A stretch of DNA of 64,000 nucleotides from Aricia agestis (Eukaryota > Arthropoda > Insecta > Lepidoptera > Lycaenidae): the NCBI RefSeq assembly GCF_905147365.1, contig NC_056410.1:19268001-19332000 (forward strand), given 5' to 3'. Of this stretch, positions 1 through 12,265 are shown one piece after another. Numbering within the stretch: the stretch's first letter is position 1; the number at the start of each line of letters is the position of its first letter. A program made the translations under genes and the position numbers. The notes beneath the pieces were generated by a model. It worked only from the letters and a program-made list of their open reading frames with translations, was not told the origin of the DNA and ran no database searches.

Positions 1-721
1 CATCAAACTTAAATCCTATGTAACTATCTTTTAACTTTATCATTATAATATCTACTTATTTAATTATTATTGTAAGCGACAATGATTATCGTAGACTTGA
101 AGGTCCATAATGTAAAATTCCATATTTGCCGTGTGAACACCGCTATATACGAGGTCATCACCCTCTTACACAATATAGGACTCTAACACAATGGACCAAG
201 TATCAAATTGCAATACCTACGTTTAACCTTTGGCATTAAAGCACCGTGGCATTTAAATTGTGTAGAAAAATAAAGCTCGTCTCGATAGTTTCTCAATAGT
301 GATTTTGTTTGATCAAGCAGCGTATCTTGATGCTGAATAAACTCCTTGCACGAGAATATGAATGGAGAATTTGAAATAAGCTAGGTATAAGTTTGCTAAA
401 ATACGGGCGTTCTGGGAAAATAATTTATAAGTGACGTGATTTCTGTTGGGTGTAGTAGCCTATGGTAGTAGCTATAGTTAATACTGTCAAAATTATTGAA
501 TCAAAATGATATTTGGCAGTATATTTTTATCCATGACTTTATTTGTATGCAGAGTAGAAACTAGTTTATCGATATCGAAAATGCTTTATTATTACTAGGC
601 CAAAAATGGCGTATAATATAGAGTAGATAACGGATATGAACTTACTTTTCGGGCCCAAAATGTATGGTTCCTTTCTAGCTCCGAAACGAAAATAAAAGCG
701 TTTATAAATGTAGAAGTTTTA
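1..721. other. AT-rich non-coding DNA
   Basis: I see no gene, repeat boundary or recognisable motif here. Open frames are short and look random. Confidence 0.6.
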
Positions 722-1045
722 TACGTGGGAGAGCCATGCTTCGGCACGAATGGGCCGGCTCGACTGGAGAAATACCACGTTCCCACAGAAAACCGGCATG
801 AAACAGCGCTTGCGCTGTGTTTCGACGTGTGAGTGAGTCTACCGGAGGCCCAATTCCCTTCCCTATCCTCTCCTTTTCTCTTTCCTTCCCGTCCCTACCC
901 TCCCCTATTACCCTACCCCCTCTTAAAAGGCCGGCAACGCACCTGCAGCTCTTCTGATGCTGCGAGTGCGAGTCCATGGGCGACGGAAGTTGCTTTCCAT
1001 CAGGTGACCCATTTACTCGTTTGCCCCCTTATTTCATAAAAAAAA
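722..1045 (+). mobile_element. SINE-like retroposon, copy 1 (full length)
   Basis: This is one of ten copies of the commonest family in the window. Its parts run in order: a head starting ACGTGGGAGAGCC, with GGCTCGACTGG (loosely like a pol III B box) about 40 nt in; a short inverted pair CAGCGCTTGCGCTG; a polypyrimidine tract of CCCTACCC and TTCCC units; and a GC-rich tail body beginning GGCCGGCAACGCACCTGCAG. It ends TTATTTCAT plus a short poly(A). The tail resembles LINE 3' ends (Zenon/CR1-like, from memory) common in Lepidoptera, so a SINE using a LINE tail is the likely nature. The proline/serine-rich open frames across it are artefacts of the pyrimidine tract. Confidence 0.85.
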
Positions 1046-2183
1046 GTAGATCACGCGGGAACGAAGTTACTTTTCCTAAAGCAAGTGTACAGTTCCTTCG
1101 TTCCTTTTGAGCGCTTCTTTTGAGCCTTTCATTATCGAGGGTGTATGCGTCAGAGCCTAAAGCCAGGTAGTAGGTACAGTTTGCGGAATTTGACCTTTAC
1201 AATGTCGGTGACGATCTCTGTGCTAAAGACCTACAAAACCTGATCGAGGAAAAATAAACCTTAAACGTACACTCACGAGAACTACTGACGATAGTTTTCT
1301 GTTGAGTTTCTAGTATCGAGAATCTAGTAGTGTTTTTAGTCTTAGATTTACTATAGTACCCTTGTTTGTTAAACATAATCTTGGATACTTGTGTCTCTAT
1401 CGTTCTTCGTGTTGATGAAAGAGACGGCAAGATTTTTTGACACGAGAACTACTAGCGATAGTTTTCTGTTGAGTCTCAACAGTCAACTCTCAAGTGAATA
1501 AACCAGTATCTTAGGCCTAATGGGCCAGGTCTGGGTTAAAGACAATTTTTGATTATTATGTCGAGTTTTGACTTATGACTCTATCATTATATTTTGTATT
1601 TATGGAGAAGGCAAAATTTTATGAAAAACGACCATTCATAAACCCAAATTTTATTCTTGCAGATTTCATACCTTTTGAATACCAAGTGTGGCCATAGAAA
1701 ATGAAAATAATTTCTATGGCCACACTTTTGACGGAATCGGATAGTATAATTATTTTATTTGGCAATCGAAAACTTAAAAAGGAAGCCATGTTGAAACGTC
1801 AAAACCGAAGCCGGTTTGTCCGTTGATATCCTTGAACTTTCCGACAGGGGAGGACTTGTAGATTTGCTGTTATCAACCTTACTACTAAGATAATAAGGCA
1901 CAAAAGTAGTTGTATTTACCATCCTACCTGCGGTAACCGCAACATGCTATATTACCCGGGCTTAATCCCGGAAATTTTCCATACAATATAGGCATTAAAT
2001 ATGAAATGAGCATGCAAAACTTTTCTCCGTTATTTTAATCAGTTACTATATAGTTATGCTATTAGTTAGTTATCTAACAACTAACAAGATATCGCACAAA
2101 CATCGAAAAATAATACTAAGGAAATGTATTTCTCCTAGTACTCCTACATCTTTATTGATATAGGTTCCTTATAGACACAAAAA
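1046..2183. other. Non-coding spacer with a local 34-bp duplication
   Basis: A 34-bp sequence starting CACGAGAACTACT at 1274-1307 recurs at 1441-1474 in the same orientation with two adjacent differences. A separate hairpin at 1684-1727 is listed on its own. Nothing coding is visible. Confidence 0.6.
1684..1727. repeat. Perfect short palindrome (17-bp stem)
   Basis: Arms 1684-1700 and 1711-1727 (AAGTGTGGCCATAGAAA and its complement) are perfect, with a 10-nt AT loop. No TSD is visible, so this may be a template-switch hairpin rather than a transposon. Confidence 0.8.
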
Positions 2184-2426
2184 TACAGTGTGTTTGTGTA
2201 AACGCCGTTATCCTTGAAACCATCAGTCTTCATACCCATACGGCTTTATGGGTATGAAAAAATGCCGTCTTCATACTCATACGGATGCCCGGCTGGGCAT
2301 CCGTATGAGTATGAAGACGGCATTTTTTTTTGAGTTCCCAGCATTGTTCTCATAGAAAAAGTTGTTCATTTTGACGGTCTCATTTGATGGTTTCAAGGAT
2401 AACGGTGTGTACACAAACACACTGTA
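2184..2426. mobile_element. Fold-back MITE, TA target site (mariner/Tc1-like)
   Basis: Inverted ends start CAGTGTGTTTGTG and run about 40 bp inward. A TA dinucleotide lies on each side (2184-2185, 2425-2426). Inside is a second, nearly perfect palindrome at 2257-2326 (about 32-bp stem, 4-nt loop GGCT) and a smaller hairpin at 2231-2256. No transposase is present, so this is a non-autonomous element. Confidence 0.75.
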
Positions 2427-3221
2427 TGATAAAGACAACGAAACAATAACATGTTTCCTTGCGATTGGTATGGACCAAGGTCGTTTTCTTTTTAAAATTA
2501 TGAACTAAAGCCGATGACAACACTTTCCACACATGCATTATATATAGCTATAGGAAAAGCTGCAGGCTGCACCTGCAACTTTTTCACGTTTTTTGACACA
2601 GTTCCGTGTCTTTAGTATTGTATGTATTTCGATGCGCACATCAAAATCGCCAGGCTATCATCACTTTCTTGGATTTATGCTAAATATACCAAATAAGTTT
2701 AATGAAGCAAAAGTTTATTCCGAAGTAAAAGTTAATTGGCCCGAAATCCAACAACACGCCCATTAACATGATAATCCCGATTTCAAGTTTGAAATTCGCT
2801 AACTTTGGTGGACCTTGAGAGTTTTTTTTTGCTTTTGACATGTTTTAATTAACAACAAAAAGTCAAGAAACAATAATTGTATAAGGATTAGCTATTTTGG
2901 AATTAATATTATCAAAATGGAGTTGTAAAAGATTTAGGTATTACAGTTTGTGACGGGAACAAGATGTATGTTTAGTAAAACAAGAGCCTAAGCTACTTTA
3001 ATTCCCTTTGCCAAATTCGTTGAGTGGTGAATAAAATAATATTATCATAACATATTCACCATAATTTTATAATATTAATCCCTCGTGGATTCGTGGAAAT
3101 CTATTGGCATCGCGGTCAAATGTGACCGCTTGGGAGTTGAAGCATCAGTGTTAGTGTCTAAAAATTATTATAAATATGCGTAATTTACGCCGCGTAACTT
3201 CGACCTAGTGTGTTTAAACAC
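2427..3221. other. Non-coding spacer
   Basis: Nothing recognisable was seen. It is AT-rich with only short random open frames. Confidence 0.5.
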
Positions 3222-3742
3222 TTAAGAGGATACCGCAGCGGCTAGAGAAATGAAAAAAAAGTACGTGTAATATAGCTGAAGAGAGAAGCAGAAATGAAAA
3301 AAAAGTACGTGTAATATAGCTGTCTCCCTTACCTCAAGCCTATACCGCAGAACGCGATAGAGACAACTTCAGAAAATCCAGAAAATCAACGATTCGTTGT
3401 CCCCTGATTCCTTCTCCAAAACTTAACCGATTTAAGTACTTTTTTCATTAAAGATTAAAAAAAGGCTTGAGCTGTGTTCCTATGTTTTGCTTTTTTTGTA
3501 TAATCTATCCAAATCTGTTTTCTGGACGTTTGAACACAGTGGAAAATCTGGCCATTTTTTTGGGTTTTTGAACGTTCATATCTTATTTAATAATTAAATT
3601 ATGAAAAAAAAGAAAACATAGGGACATTGTATTAGTAGCCTTAGATATTCAGGAAAAAAATTATAACTCTACTAGCATTATCCAGGGAGGAAACAGGGGA
3701 CAGCGTTTGTATGGAAAAAATGGCGGTGTGGAATCCTCTTAA
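3222..3742. mobile_element. TTAA-flanked non-autonomous DNA element (piggyBac-like)
   Basis: TTAA at 3222-3225 and 3739-3742 flanks ends GAGGATACC and GGAATCCTC, which are imperfect inverted repeats. A TTAA target site is typical of piggyBac-type elements. About 27 bp (AAATGAAAAAAAAGTACGTG onward) are tandemly duplicated near the left end (around 3248-3320). The first half recurs, inverted, at 35513-35786. No transposase frame is present. Confidence 0.7.
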
Positions 3743-6155
3743 GATAGAAAATTTAATATCAAAGATTAGTCACGCTCGAATTTTAACTTGAATAACTGAC
3801 AATATCGCCTGAAAATACATTGGAAAATCCGGTTGTCGCGTTATGTGCTTTTTTCATTACACAATCACCAGCAGAAAACCAATCAAAGGCAAAGGCAAAT
3901 TCACAAAAAGAACACCAAAACGGGCGGGCAAAACAGTGTTGTTATCTTAGGAGTTTTGCCCATTTTGGGAGAAAATTAAGTGGGATGGAAGATTTTGTTT
4001 TAGGGTGTCTTAGCACAGTTTTTGATTGATATAAAAACATGAGTAGGCAAAACTTCTTACTGTACAGTAAAAAGTAACTGCCCTAAAATGTTATGTAGTT
4101 GTTAAAACTACCTAAACACAGGTGAAATTGTTTTAAAAATATATGTAGGTACAAAAGTTTATGTTAAACTATATTTTTTTTACTATTTGGTGCAATTTTT
4201 TTGTACAAATATCAAAGGATACATTAATTACATCATCATTATAATTATCATCTATTATATAACACTTTTAGATTCCACTTGGATTTAGGGGGTAAATATT
4301 TTTGCAAATTGGCAACACTGGTTCAAAATTAAGCAAAACTAAACGCAAAAGATCTTTTACAGTCGCCCTCGTTAGCTCCATTCAGCTGGATTTTAGAAAG
4401 CCTTTTGTTGTTTAATTAACGAGTATTTTAAATACTACAAGTCGTACGTGGTTTAATGAATGCAATTTTTTGTTTCGAGATTCCAAATGATTCTGAAACT
4501 AAGATTAAATTTGTTTTGTATTTTCATTTTCAACGACGCTTTGAGAATTTCAGGGGCTAGACTTGAAACTTTAATATCCAAAATTGTGTTGTCTTTCTGT
4601 CCGTCTTGTTATCTTTGTCTACTAATATAGTAGCTCAGCTTTTTTAAGCATGAATAGGCTTTTCACCCTAAAGTAACTGATCCGATTTAGATTAAGTTTG
4701 GTTTTATTGGTCCCAATGTACGGTTCTGACATGTTAAACAAATTGCTGGCCCACAAAGTTTTTGGCAACTTGAATTAGTATTCCTTTGAAACTTACTATG
4801 TATTATTGTATTAAGTAATTTAAATTGCACTCTTACTTAATTCATCATGAGCAGATTTGTTTACTGGTCTTAAAATTAAAATGATTAGTTAAATTAAATT
4901 CCTCTGTAGGCTCTCGATCACTTTTAATTGACTTTAGTAATTATTGCTTAAAATCAATGATTACCAAATAGGATAATTATAAAAATAATTAGGTATAATA
5001 TTGCAATATGTTTCATAAACATTTCGTATGCGTATTCTTGCACTATTTACATTTTTTCATTGTATGCTAATAACCGCTATAGTTATAATACACAATTAAA
5101 ATGGTACTAGCTCACTTTTCACAACCTGTTTAAGTCACTTTCTTCGACATACAAAAAATATAATTATAATTTACCGTATATAATATACAGTTATCTTAGA
5201 GGCTAGTTATCTTTAAGTGTATCAGAGTGACGATAAAGCCGTAACGCTGTAGGTAACAACGACGACATTTGCTGCTCTGTAAATTTTGCTTACTCTTTGG
5301 AATATTTCCATGAACAAAATTGAATGAGGCTAGAATGAGCCTATTTAGTTAAAAATGTAGGCTGCATAAAAAAGAGTAGAGAAACATTTAACTATGTGAT
5401 CAATTTTTCTGGGATGGGTATAAAATATGATACGCTTGCATCAGGACGCGCCTGATCGAAAATTCGAAAGATGGATGAGAGTAGACTGCTGGCGTAGATG
5501 AGAAGAGAAAGCTTTTTTCTTTTTACCACGTTTACCACGTTTTTACCACGTTTTTCCATCATGTTATCTAACATTAACGTACTTTAAAATGTTTCTAAGG
5601 AAATATTAAAACTTTTCATAATATTTTTGACCTGACTTTTTTCATAATATATTCAATTTGTCTTTTGCATTGGCGTTTTGTGGCCTCAAGTGTTACTTTA
5701 GCATACATAGCAATAAAATCTTTTCGCTAAATATCGAAAACCTGTTTTACATGACATATAACTTTGCATATTATAACGTTCCTATTGAATACCAAGACCA
5801 TGACTAAATAATGAGTCATATATTTATTCATATGTCATATAAATATTCATTGAATACAAATTGTAGTAAAGGTACCAAATCAACTAACAAATTATTGGTA
5901 CCAGTTAAACTGTGTGAAAACTTTTACTTTTTATTGATGTTAAGTAGATATCTTTTATAGCTATAATAAAAATTACTACTATTCACCAATGAATGTATGA
6001 ATGAATTATTCTGACCAATTACATTTTGAGAAAGTCCCACTGCTTAATAAATAATTTCCGTAATTTTATTTTATTTCTTGTCGGACTATTGCATACTTAG
6101 AATTAACAGTATTTCCAGACCAATACGACTTAGTAAACCTAGAAGAAGAAAGCAT
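3743..6155. other. Non-coding AT-rich DNA with a small tandem repeat
   Basis: Three near-copies of TTTTACCACG lie at about 5518-5555. Otherwise I see no gene or element. The 69-aa open frame at 3820-4029 has no recognisable motif. Confidence 0.5.
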
Positions 6156-6281
6156 GTTCCCTCTTAAAAGGCCGGCAATGCACCTGCAACTCTTCTGATG
6201 TTGCGACCGTGCATGGGCGACGGTAGTTGCTTTCCATTAGATGACCTGTTTGCTCGTTTGGCCTCTTATTTTATATATAAT
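6156..6281 (+). mobile_element. SINE-like family, tail-only copy 2
   Basis: Only the GC-rich tail body is present, from TTCCCTCTTAAAAGG to TCTTATTTTATA. It has several substitutions, so it is an older copy. It starts at the same junction as the tail-only copy at 16236-16351. Confidence 0.75.
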
Positions 6282-6577
6282 AATGGGAATTTCAATGCAT
6301 AAATTGATGATGATGATGATGAAGCTTAGAGAGTGTTGAATATGTGATGCGATTTCGAACACGCTGTTATCTATGTGTGCGATCGTTCATACATTTGTGC
6401 CTACATCTAGTGAATGTAATGGACCTACATTGCCTATGTATAAGTTTTCTCCAAATTATTCCTAGTATCGCTGAATATTTCATAAACCATAAAAGGACAT
6501 AAATCATACAGCATACTCGTAAGTTCGGTTAAGTATTCTTAAAACATCCAAGTCAACAACAGACTTATCTGCCTTAT

Positions 6578-6740
6578 TACGGCCGTTCCCAATATTTGAT
6601 CTATCTCTGGTTTTGCCCTACTAGAGATAGGAGTAGCTCTCAATTGACATAAAATATATGTCTCTAATGTCTAATGTGAGCTATTCCTATCTCTAGTAGG
6701 GCAAAACCAGAGATAGATCAAATATTGGGAACGGCCGTTA
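6578..6740. mobile_element. Palindromic MITE with TTA target site (Harbinger-like)
   Basis: Arms start CGGCCGTTCCCAATATTTG and are nearly perfect for about 55 bp, with TTA on both sides. A 3-bp TWA target fits PIF/Harbinger. The arms include a stretch reading CTATCTCTGGTTTTGCCC. No coding capacity. Confidence 0.75.
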
Positions 6741-6859
6741 GACAAGTGGCAAGCGATTAGCGTAAACGCATCACAATTGGTTGACTTGGTGACAAAAGAG
6801 TTCATTGGGAACATACATCATGACACTGGATTTTTATATATTAACATGGCGTCGTTATA

Positions 6860-7064
6860 GGCCTACCAGAATCTGATGGCAAATTTTGATGGCAGATTTT
6901 CAAAAAATATCATTTATCTTTGGATATTTTTTTATATTTGCATGTTTCACACACAGAATAAGCCGCTAAAGGAAAAAATTGATCAAAATGTTTTATTCCA
7001 ATTACCCCGGTATCGCTAGAGTCAATTTCTTTTCTCACTTTTTGCCATCAGATTCTAGTAGACC
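6860..7064. mobile_element. TA-flanked MITE, GGYCTACCAGAATCTG family, copy 1
   Basis: Ends GGCCTACCAGAATCTGATGG and its near complement are flanked by TA (6858-6859, 7065-7066). Two relatives occur at 42868-43074 (opposite orientation) and 51285-51528. Confidence 0.75.
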
Positions 7065-7066
7065 TA

Positions 7067-8181
7067 TACCTACTAATGATTTTGGCAAAAGAAACCTTGT
7101 AGAGTTGTTACAAACAAGATGATTGAAGAGAAATGAACGATATTTAATAGTTTTGTATTAATAAAAGCCTCTGAATTCAATGTATCATATTAAGTTTTGA
7201 AATATTGATGAACATTAAGTCTTCTCTGAATTCAAAGCAACATATTATAACCTACATAAAGTCTTCGCGAATTTCAAATCCCTGGGAAGTTCATGTCACC
7301 GTGTGATGAATGATAGATATTAAGTTTAAAATAACCCTTTGAGCTCTAAGACCCGGTGATCGATCTTATCGATGATCATATTTCCGTGAATTCGATAAAA
7401 ATTCCATAAATTCAATTTAAAGTTTGCGGAATTCGGTACATCAATCTGTGTCGCAGTTAAACTTGTAAATCGGTTGCCAGGTGCCACATAACATCCATCA
7501 TTTTAACCGCAACATATATTGCGTGTCCATAAAATTTCAAGTTTTGGATTGCTGTATGGAAACTATTTGTATTGTATCTGGAAGCAATAAAATTTGGGTG
7601 AAATCGTTAAAAACATATTTTTGTGTATGATCTTCTGCAAACGTGATTGCAGTTAAAGTGTTAAGCGAAAAAAATGTATGTAATGGATGACTCGCTTGTG
7701 AGCCACGTTGCATCACAGACCTCATTTATTTAAATCTAATAGGCACAATAAATAAAACAATACTCGTGTATATTACAAGTTACAACGACTGCCTAAATTA
7801 CCCACTTGCAACTTTGCATTTTTGGGTAAAAATTCGAGTCTTCAATTTTCGCAGGATCATTCACTTTTAATTCCTCATCCATACCATTAAATACTGGCAC
7901 CATCGCCATCTCACGCTACATTTCCTATAATCGGTATGAGGAAGTCGTGTCGTTGCCTCTTGCGGTGACGTTTTCACTTTTACCATAAAAATTCAATTCC
8001 GCACTGCGCCCTCAATGGAGACGCAAAAACGTGGCGTTTAACGAGAATAACGCGGATATTATGTGATTCAAGTTTCTCCAAACATACTCGGTGTGTAAAA
8101 ATGTACGGTGTTTGTCAGGATGTTGATACAACTTTACCTCTAGAAATTAGAAATATCATCTGAGGGTAGACGAAGTAAATA
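7067..8181. other. Non-coding spacer
   Basis: No gene or element recognised. Confidence 0.5.
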
Positions 8182-8388
8182 TCCATACTAATATTGTAAA
8201 TGTGAAAGTGTATCTGTATGTCTGTTACCTCTTCACGCCCAAACCGGTGAACTGATTTAACTGAAATTTAGTTTGGAGATACTTTCAGTCCACGTAAAGG
8301 ACAAAGGATACTTCTTTTTCCTAAAAAAATGTGCGGTTTCCGCGCGATAAACGAATTTCGACGCAATGGTGTTGCGGGCGTCATCTAG
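8182..8388 (+). mobile_element. Non-autonomous Helitron, family A, copy 1
   Basis: It starts TCCATACTAATATTG and ends CTAG directly before T, with an A before the start. This is the A|TC...CTAG|T layout of Helitrons. A small hairpin CGCAATGGTGTTGCG lies about 10 nt before the end. The interior contains CTTCACGCCCAAACCGG, seen in other copies. About 207 bp, no coding. Confidence 0.75.
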
Positions 8389-8970
8389 TATCATCTAATG
8401 CAACACCCCCTTGTGGCGCTGAAAGTCTGAAGGGGGGCGGTGTGGGACCCAGAAAAAAAATGGGGGCGTTTTGTAGAGGCTTGGAGGGTGATTTATTTCA
8501 TCAGGATGCATTTTAATTGAAACAGTAGGGGCGCTAAAATATAATCTGTTCTTAAAGGTAGACAAAATAACTTTGGGTACCTCTGATCTAAGGGTAGACG
8601 AAGAAACTATATTAATTTGTTGATCAACAAAAGCAGTTTATATTATAAAAACGCAGAGATCAAAATTATTTTTTTCTCTTACAACTAATAACTATCTAGT
8701 AGAATGCACATTATATACTTTTTACAGAATGTAACATCAACAGGCAACAGAATATTGTTATTTTATATGAAATATCCCAAACTTAGTAAAACCCCCAATT
8801 AAGTTTGCGGCGTGGGGATTATTGGGGATTTTTCGTTATTACGGCATCCCCGTAGGTATCCTCCTGTATTTTATTTTCCTTTAAGCCCCTCAAATTTTAC
8901 CTGTATAAGGCTTTTTGACAACATACGCAAGGAATTAAATATTATTGATATTATGTTCCACCTTATCGTT
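8389..8970. other. Spacer with G/C-tract hairpin potential
   Basis: The stretch 8400-8445 can pair CACCCCCTT with AAGGGGGGCGGTG. I cannot assign it. The 61-aa open frame beginning at 8331 runs out of the Helitron into it and is not credible. Confidence 0.4.
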
Positions 8971-9165
8971 TCCATACTAATATTATAAATGTTAAGGTGT
9001 GTATTGTCTGTTACGTTACCTCTTCACGCCGATTTTGTTGAAATTTGGTATGGAGATACTGTGAGTCCTGAGAAAGGACTTAAGGACACTATTTATCTTG
9101 GAAAAATATACAATTCCCGCGCAATAAACTAATTTGGGCGCAGCGGAGTTGCGGCCGTCGTCTAG
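8971..9165 (+). mobile_element. Non-autonomous Helitron, family A, copy 2
   Basis: It starts TCCATACTAATATTATAAAT and ends GTCGTCTAG before T. The 3' hairpin reads GCGCAGCGGAGTTGCG and is partly eroded. It is clearly related to copy 1, which lies 0.6 kb upstream in the same orientation. Confidence 0.75.
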
Positions 9166-9166
9166 T

Positions 9167-10134
9167 AATTTATAAGTTATAATTCAGTGTTATAATCGAC
9201 AAACTAAACTGCTTGAAAGCCTTTACTAATAAAAAGTAAGTATACTTTAAATAATTATACAATGTCTTTGTCAGGTACATTGGACAACTCACATGACAGA
9301 CAAAATCAGTATAGATCTTTATTTACTACAGATATGTGTCGTAAATAAATAAATCACAAGTAATGAATGAAATTAAAACTTGACCATACTATAAATGATT
9401 AAAATCTGGTACAAAACCTTGACGACAAGAAAAAGTCGATAAAAATAGTCTCAAAGAACTTTTTCTTCTGTCGCATTACACTGAAAACGATTGAAATGTA
9501 AATTATAAGGAATTTTAATCGATACTGTTAACACGGAGCTCAGACAATACATTTCAAAGTTTTTAAATAGCTAACTGTTGTAAGCTTAAGCGTATGATTG
9601 CTTAGGATTGTCTTTGTAGAGAATGCTTTGTTCAAATAACGTGATTTTAGAAAATGCTTATATTTTATACAACTTTATTCAATTGATGGAAGTTAATACT
9701 GCAAAGTTATTGGTTAATTTTATTATTTGCATAGATATCTTAATATAAAAACACGATAGAACTATAACTGTTAAGTCGCATGGCACCAGGTGGGTTTTTT
9801 GACTAGTCCTAGTTAAATATCTGTAAAACTGATTTGATGACGTCATTTATTTTTCGCTCTGTGTAAGCTGATTCGAAACGTATGCTGAAATTATACATTA
9901 CATAAACAAAGGTGAACAAGATCCCAATTTGCTATCTAGGTTGAAGAAGATGGCCTAGAACGATAAAATTGCTATTAAGTTGTAATAAATATTCATAAAG
10001 CTATTGTCAATGTTAGTATGATGCGCCCAATCTGAAATGTAGAGTTCTACTGACATACAAGAATCCATCCATACATTCTTTCCTATATCGTCTATATTGC
10101 AATATTTGCTATTGTAATATTTACTATAGACTAC
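9167..10134. other. Non-coding spacer
   Basis: Nothing recognisable. The 88-aa minus-strand frame overlapping 9955-10221 reads into the next MITE and lacks any motif. Confidence 0.5.
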
Positions 10135-10334
10135 CAGCGGGACTAAAATGGTTGCTTTGGAGAGCTGAATCATAATATTATGATTTTTTTTTAAATCGCA
10201 AAATGGTGATTTTGCTTGCAATTCATGTCTAGTAATTCATACTAATTTGACATTTGTCAGTTTGACAGGTTTGACAATTCATTTGCTGAATTGATTGAGA
10301 GGAATTGCTAAATGTGACCATTTTAGCCCCGCTG
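10135..10334. mobile_element. MITE with CAGCGGGACTAAAATGG ends (hAT-like)
   Basis: The ends CAGCGGGACTAAAATGG and CCATTTTAGCCCCGCTG are inverted with one mismatch. I see no clear TSD. A CAG...CTG end of this kind suggests hAT, but the assignment is inference. Confidence 0.65.
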
Positions 10335-10919
10335 TGCATTTTTACAAAATTAGATCTGTGTGTGAAGGTTTGCTTAAAATTTTTACATTTACGTTATGTT
10401 TTACACCACAATTATAAAGAGACAGAATCTTCATATTAAAAGAGGTTACTACTATTGCTGTTTGAGCTGCATATTGTACTTAGCAAAAATTTTATTCAAC
10501 TGACTAATATTTTCATAAAAATAAAGCAAAGTAGAATAAAATGTGAATTAAGATTAATATAATACTCCATACAAATCATGGGCATTTGTTTGAAGACAAC
10601 GCTTGACGGATTTTTGAGATAGGATTGTCCTTTGTAAACCAAATATACGAGTGTAAATAGCGCTTAACTTTAGGGATCGTTTATATCGTGTTTGCACATC
10701 GCCTGTTACTCTTACCCATCGAAATAATATAGTATTATAGAACAATAACTCTCATACATATTTTGACAACTCAAAAATGGCTCTATAGTTACTGCCACAA
10801 AACGTAGGGCAACGAAAATTGTATAAACGACCCGAGCTTGATAACCAAATGAAAGAACGACAGTTCCACGAATAGCACGGCTAAGTTTGTATTTTGTGAA
10901 ACCATTTTTAACCCCCCAC
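10335..10919. other. Non-coding spacer
   Basis: No element boundary or gene recognised. Confidence 0.5.
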
Positions 10920-11076
10920 TAAGGCTGCCTTTCCACCAGAGCTGAGCGGAGCTGTGTTGCGAGGAATGTGTTTTTGAAAATCAATAGAATGCCAAAACTT
11001 TGCCATGACATCGCCCAGCGCGACGATGCTATTGGTTCTCAAAAATACATTCCTCGCAACACAGCTCCACTCAGCT
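10920..11076. mobile_element. Palindromic MITE missing its right end
   Basis: The left end TAAGGCTGCCTTTCCACC leads into an arm AGCTGAGCGGAGCTGTGTTG, whose complement lies at about 11050-11076. The outer part of the right terminus (complement of GGCTGCCTTTCCACC) is absent. The next MITE begins exactly there. Confidence 0.7.
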
Positions 11077-11243
11077 CTAAGGCTGCGTTTCCACTGAAGC
11101 GGAGCGAAGCTTAGCGGTGCCGAATTGACCAATCACCATGCTCGAAATCTTCGCTGTCATTCCGCTGGAATAGCACGATCGGTCAATTTGGGCACCGCTA
11201 AGCTCCGCTCCGTTCCACTCCGCTTCAGTGGAAACGCAGCCTA
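11077..11243. mobile_element. Palindromic MITE, TAA target site
   Basis: Ends GGCTGCGTTTCCACTGAAGC and its complement are flanked by TAA (11077-11079, 11241-11243), fitting a Harbinger-type target. The arms are about 55 bp. It belongs to the same terminal group as the element to its left. Confidence 0.75.
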
Positions 11244-11861
11244 AAGAGGGCTCTTATAGAAATGTAGCACCCAAATAATAGATGTATCAATTATGATCAA
11301 TCTTTTTTGTTTGAAAGCTTACATGATCAAAAGCGTTCGAAGCGATAGTTCATTATCATCAGCCTGCTCAGTGCTGGACAATTTGGGCTTATCTATTTTA
11401 TGAAAGGTTGTAATGCTACTTCCAGTGGTGTAATCGGTTGAACATTTTACCTTTTTTTTCAATATTCCTGTCAAAGTATTATAGTTTTAAATCGGGAGTT
11501 GTTTCTAAATTTCTTGATTTAACATTATTACTTATTTACTCTTCTATATCATATTATTCGTAGCTCTCACCACCATATCCCCTCCGTTACCGCGTTACCG
11601 CTCTGTTACCCAAAAGGTCGTAAGTAAACAAGTAGTTCCAAATTGAAGTTGCGGTTGGGACCAATTCCAATTATGTGAAGTTTCACATTGAAGGTGATCG
11701 ATATGGACATATTTTAGGGTCTTGTACTTTAAAATTACACTAGCTTATTGTAGAGTTATGTAACTTGAAAAATCATAACTTGAATTGTAAAACTACAATA
11801 TTAACAATATAGTTCATGTCACAGTTATTTTCAGTATATGTGCTTTAGTCGGTTGACTGTT
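11244..11861. other. Non-coding spacer
   Basis: Nothing recognised; it ends at the 4-bp target site of the next element. Confidence 0.5.
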
Positions 11862-12265
11862 ATCAGGGTGAATTTCAACAAATGACCTTTTTTTATCATA
11901 TCGGTGAACTTTTTTATTTATACATATTTTATATACTTTCAGGTTTTATGTATTCTTTAGGATACAAAATGTTCCCAAATTTAATATAATTAACGTATCA
12001 TTTAAGACTAAGGAGAAAATTCAGTTTGAATTCTGGTTTTCACTGATATGATAAACCGGCACCGATTTTTATTTCTGTGCACCGATATGATAAGCTTAAC
12101 CACCGAAATGACATACTAATCCAGCGATGTGATATTATTTAATATTAATATATTATTTAATATAGTAATATTATTTTCATAATATTATATTTATGTATAT
12201 ATTTTGATCAAGAACAGGGTGCTAAAAATAAAATTAAAATATTTTTAAAATGTTTTACAATATTT

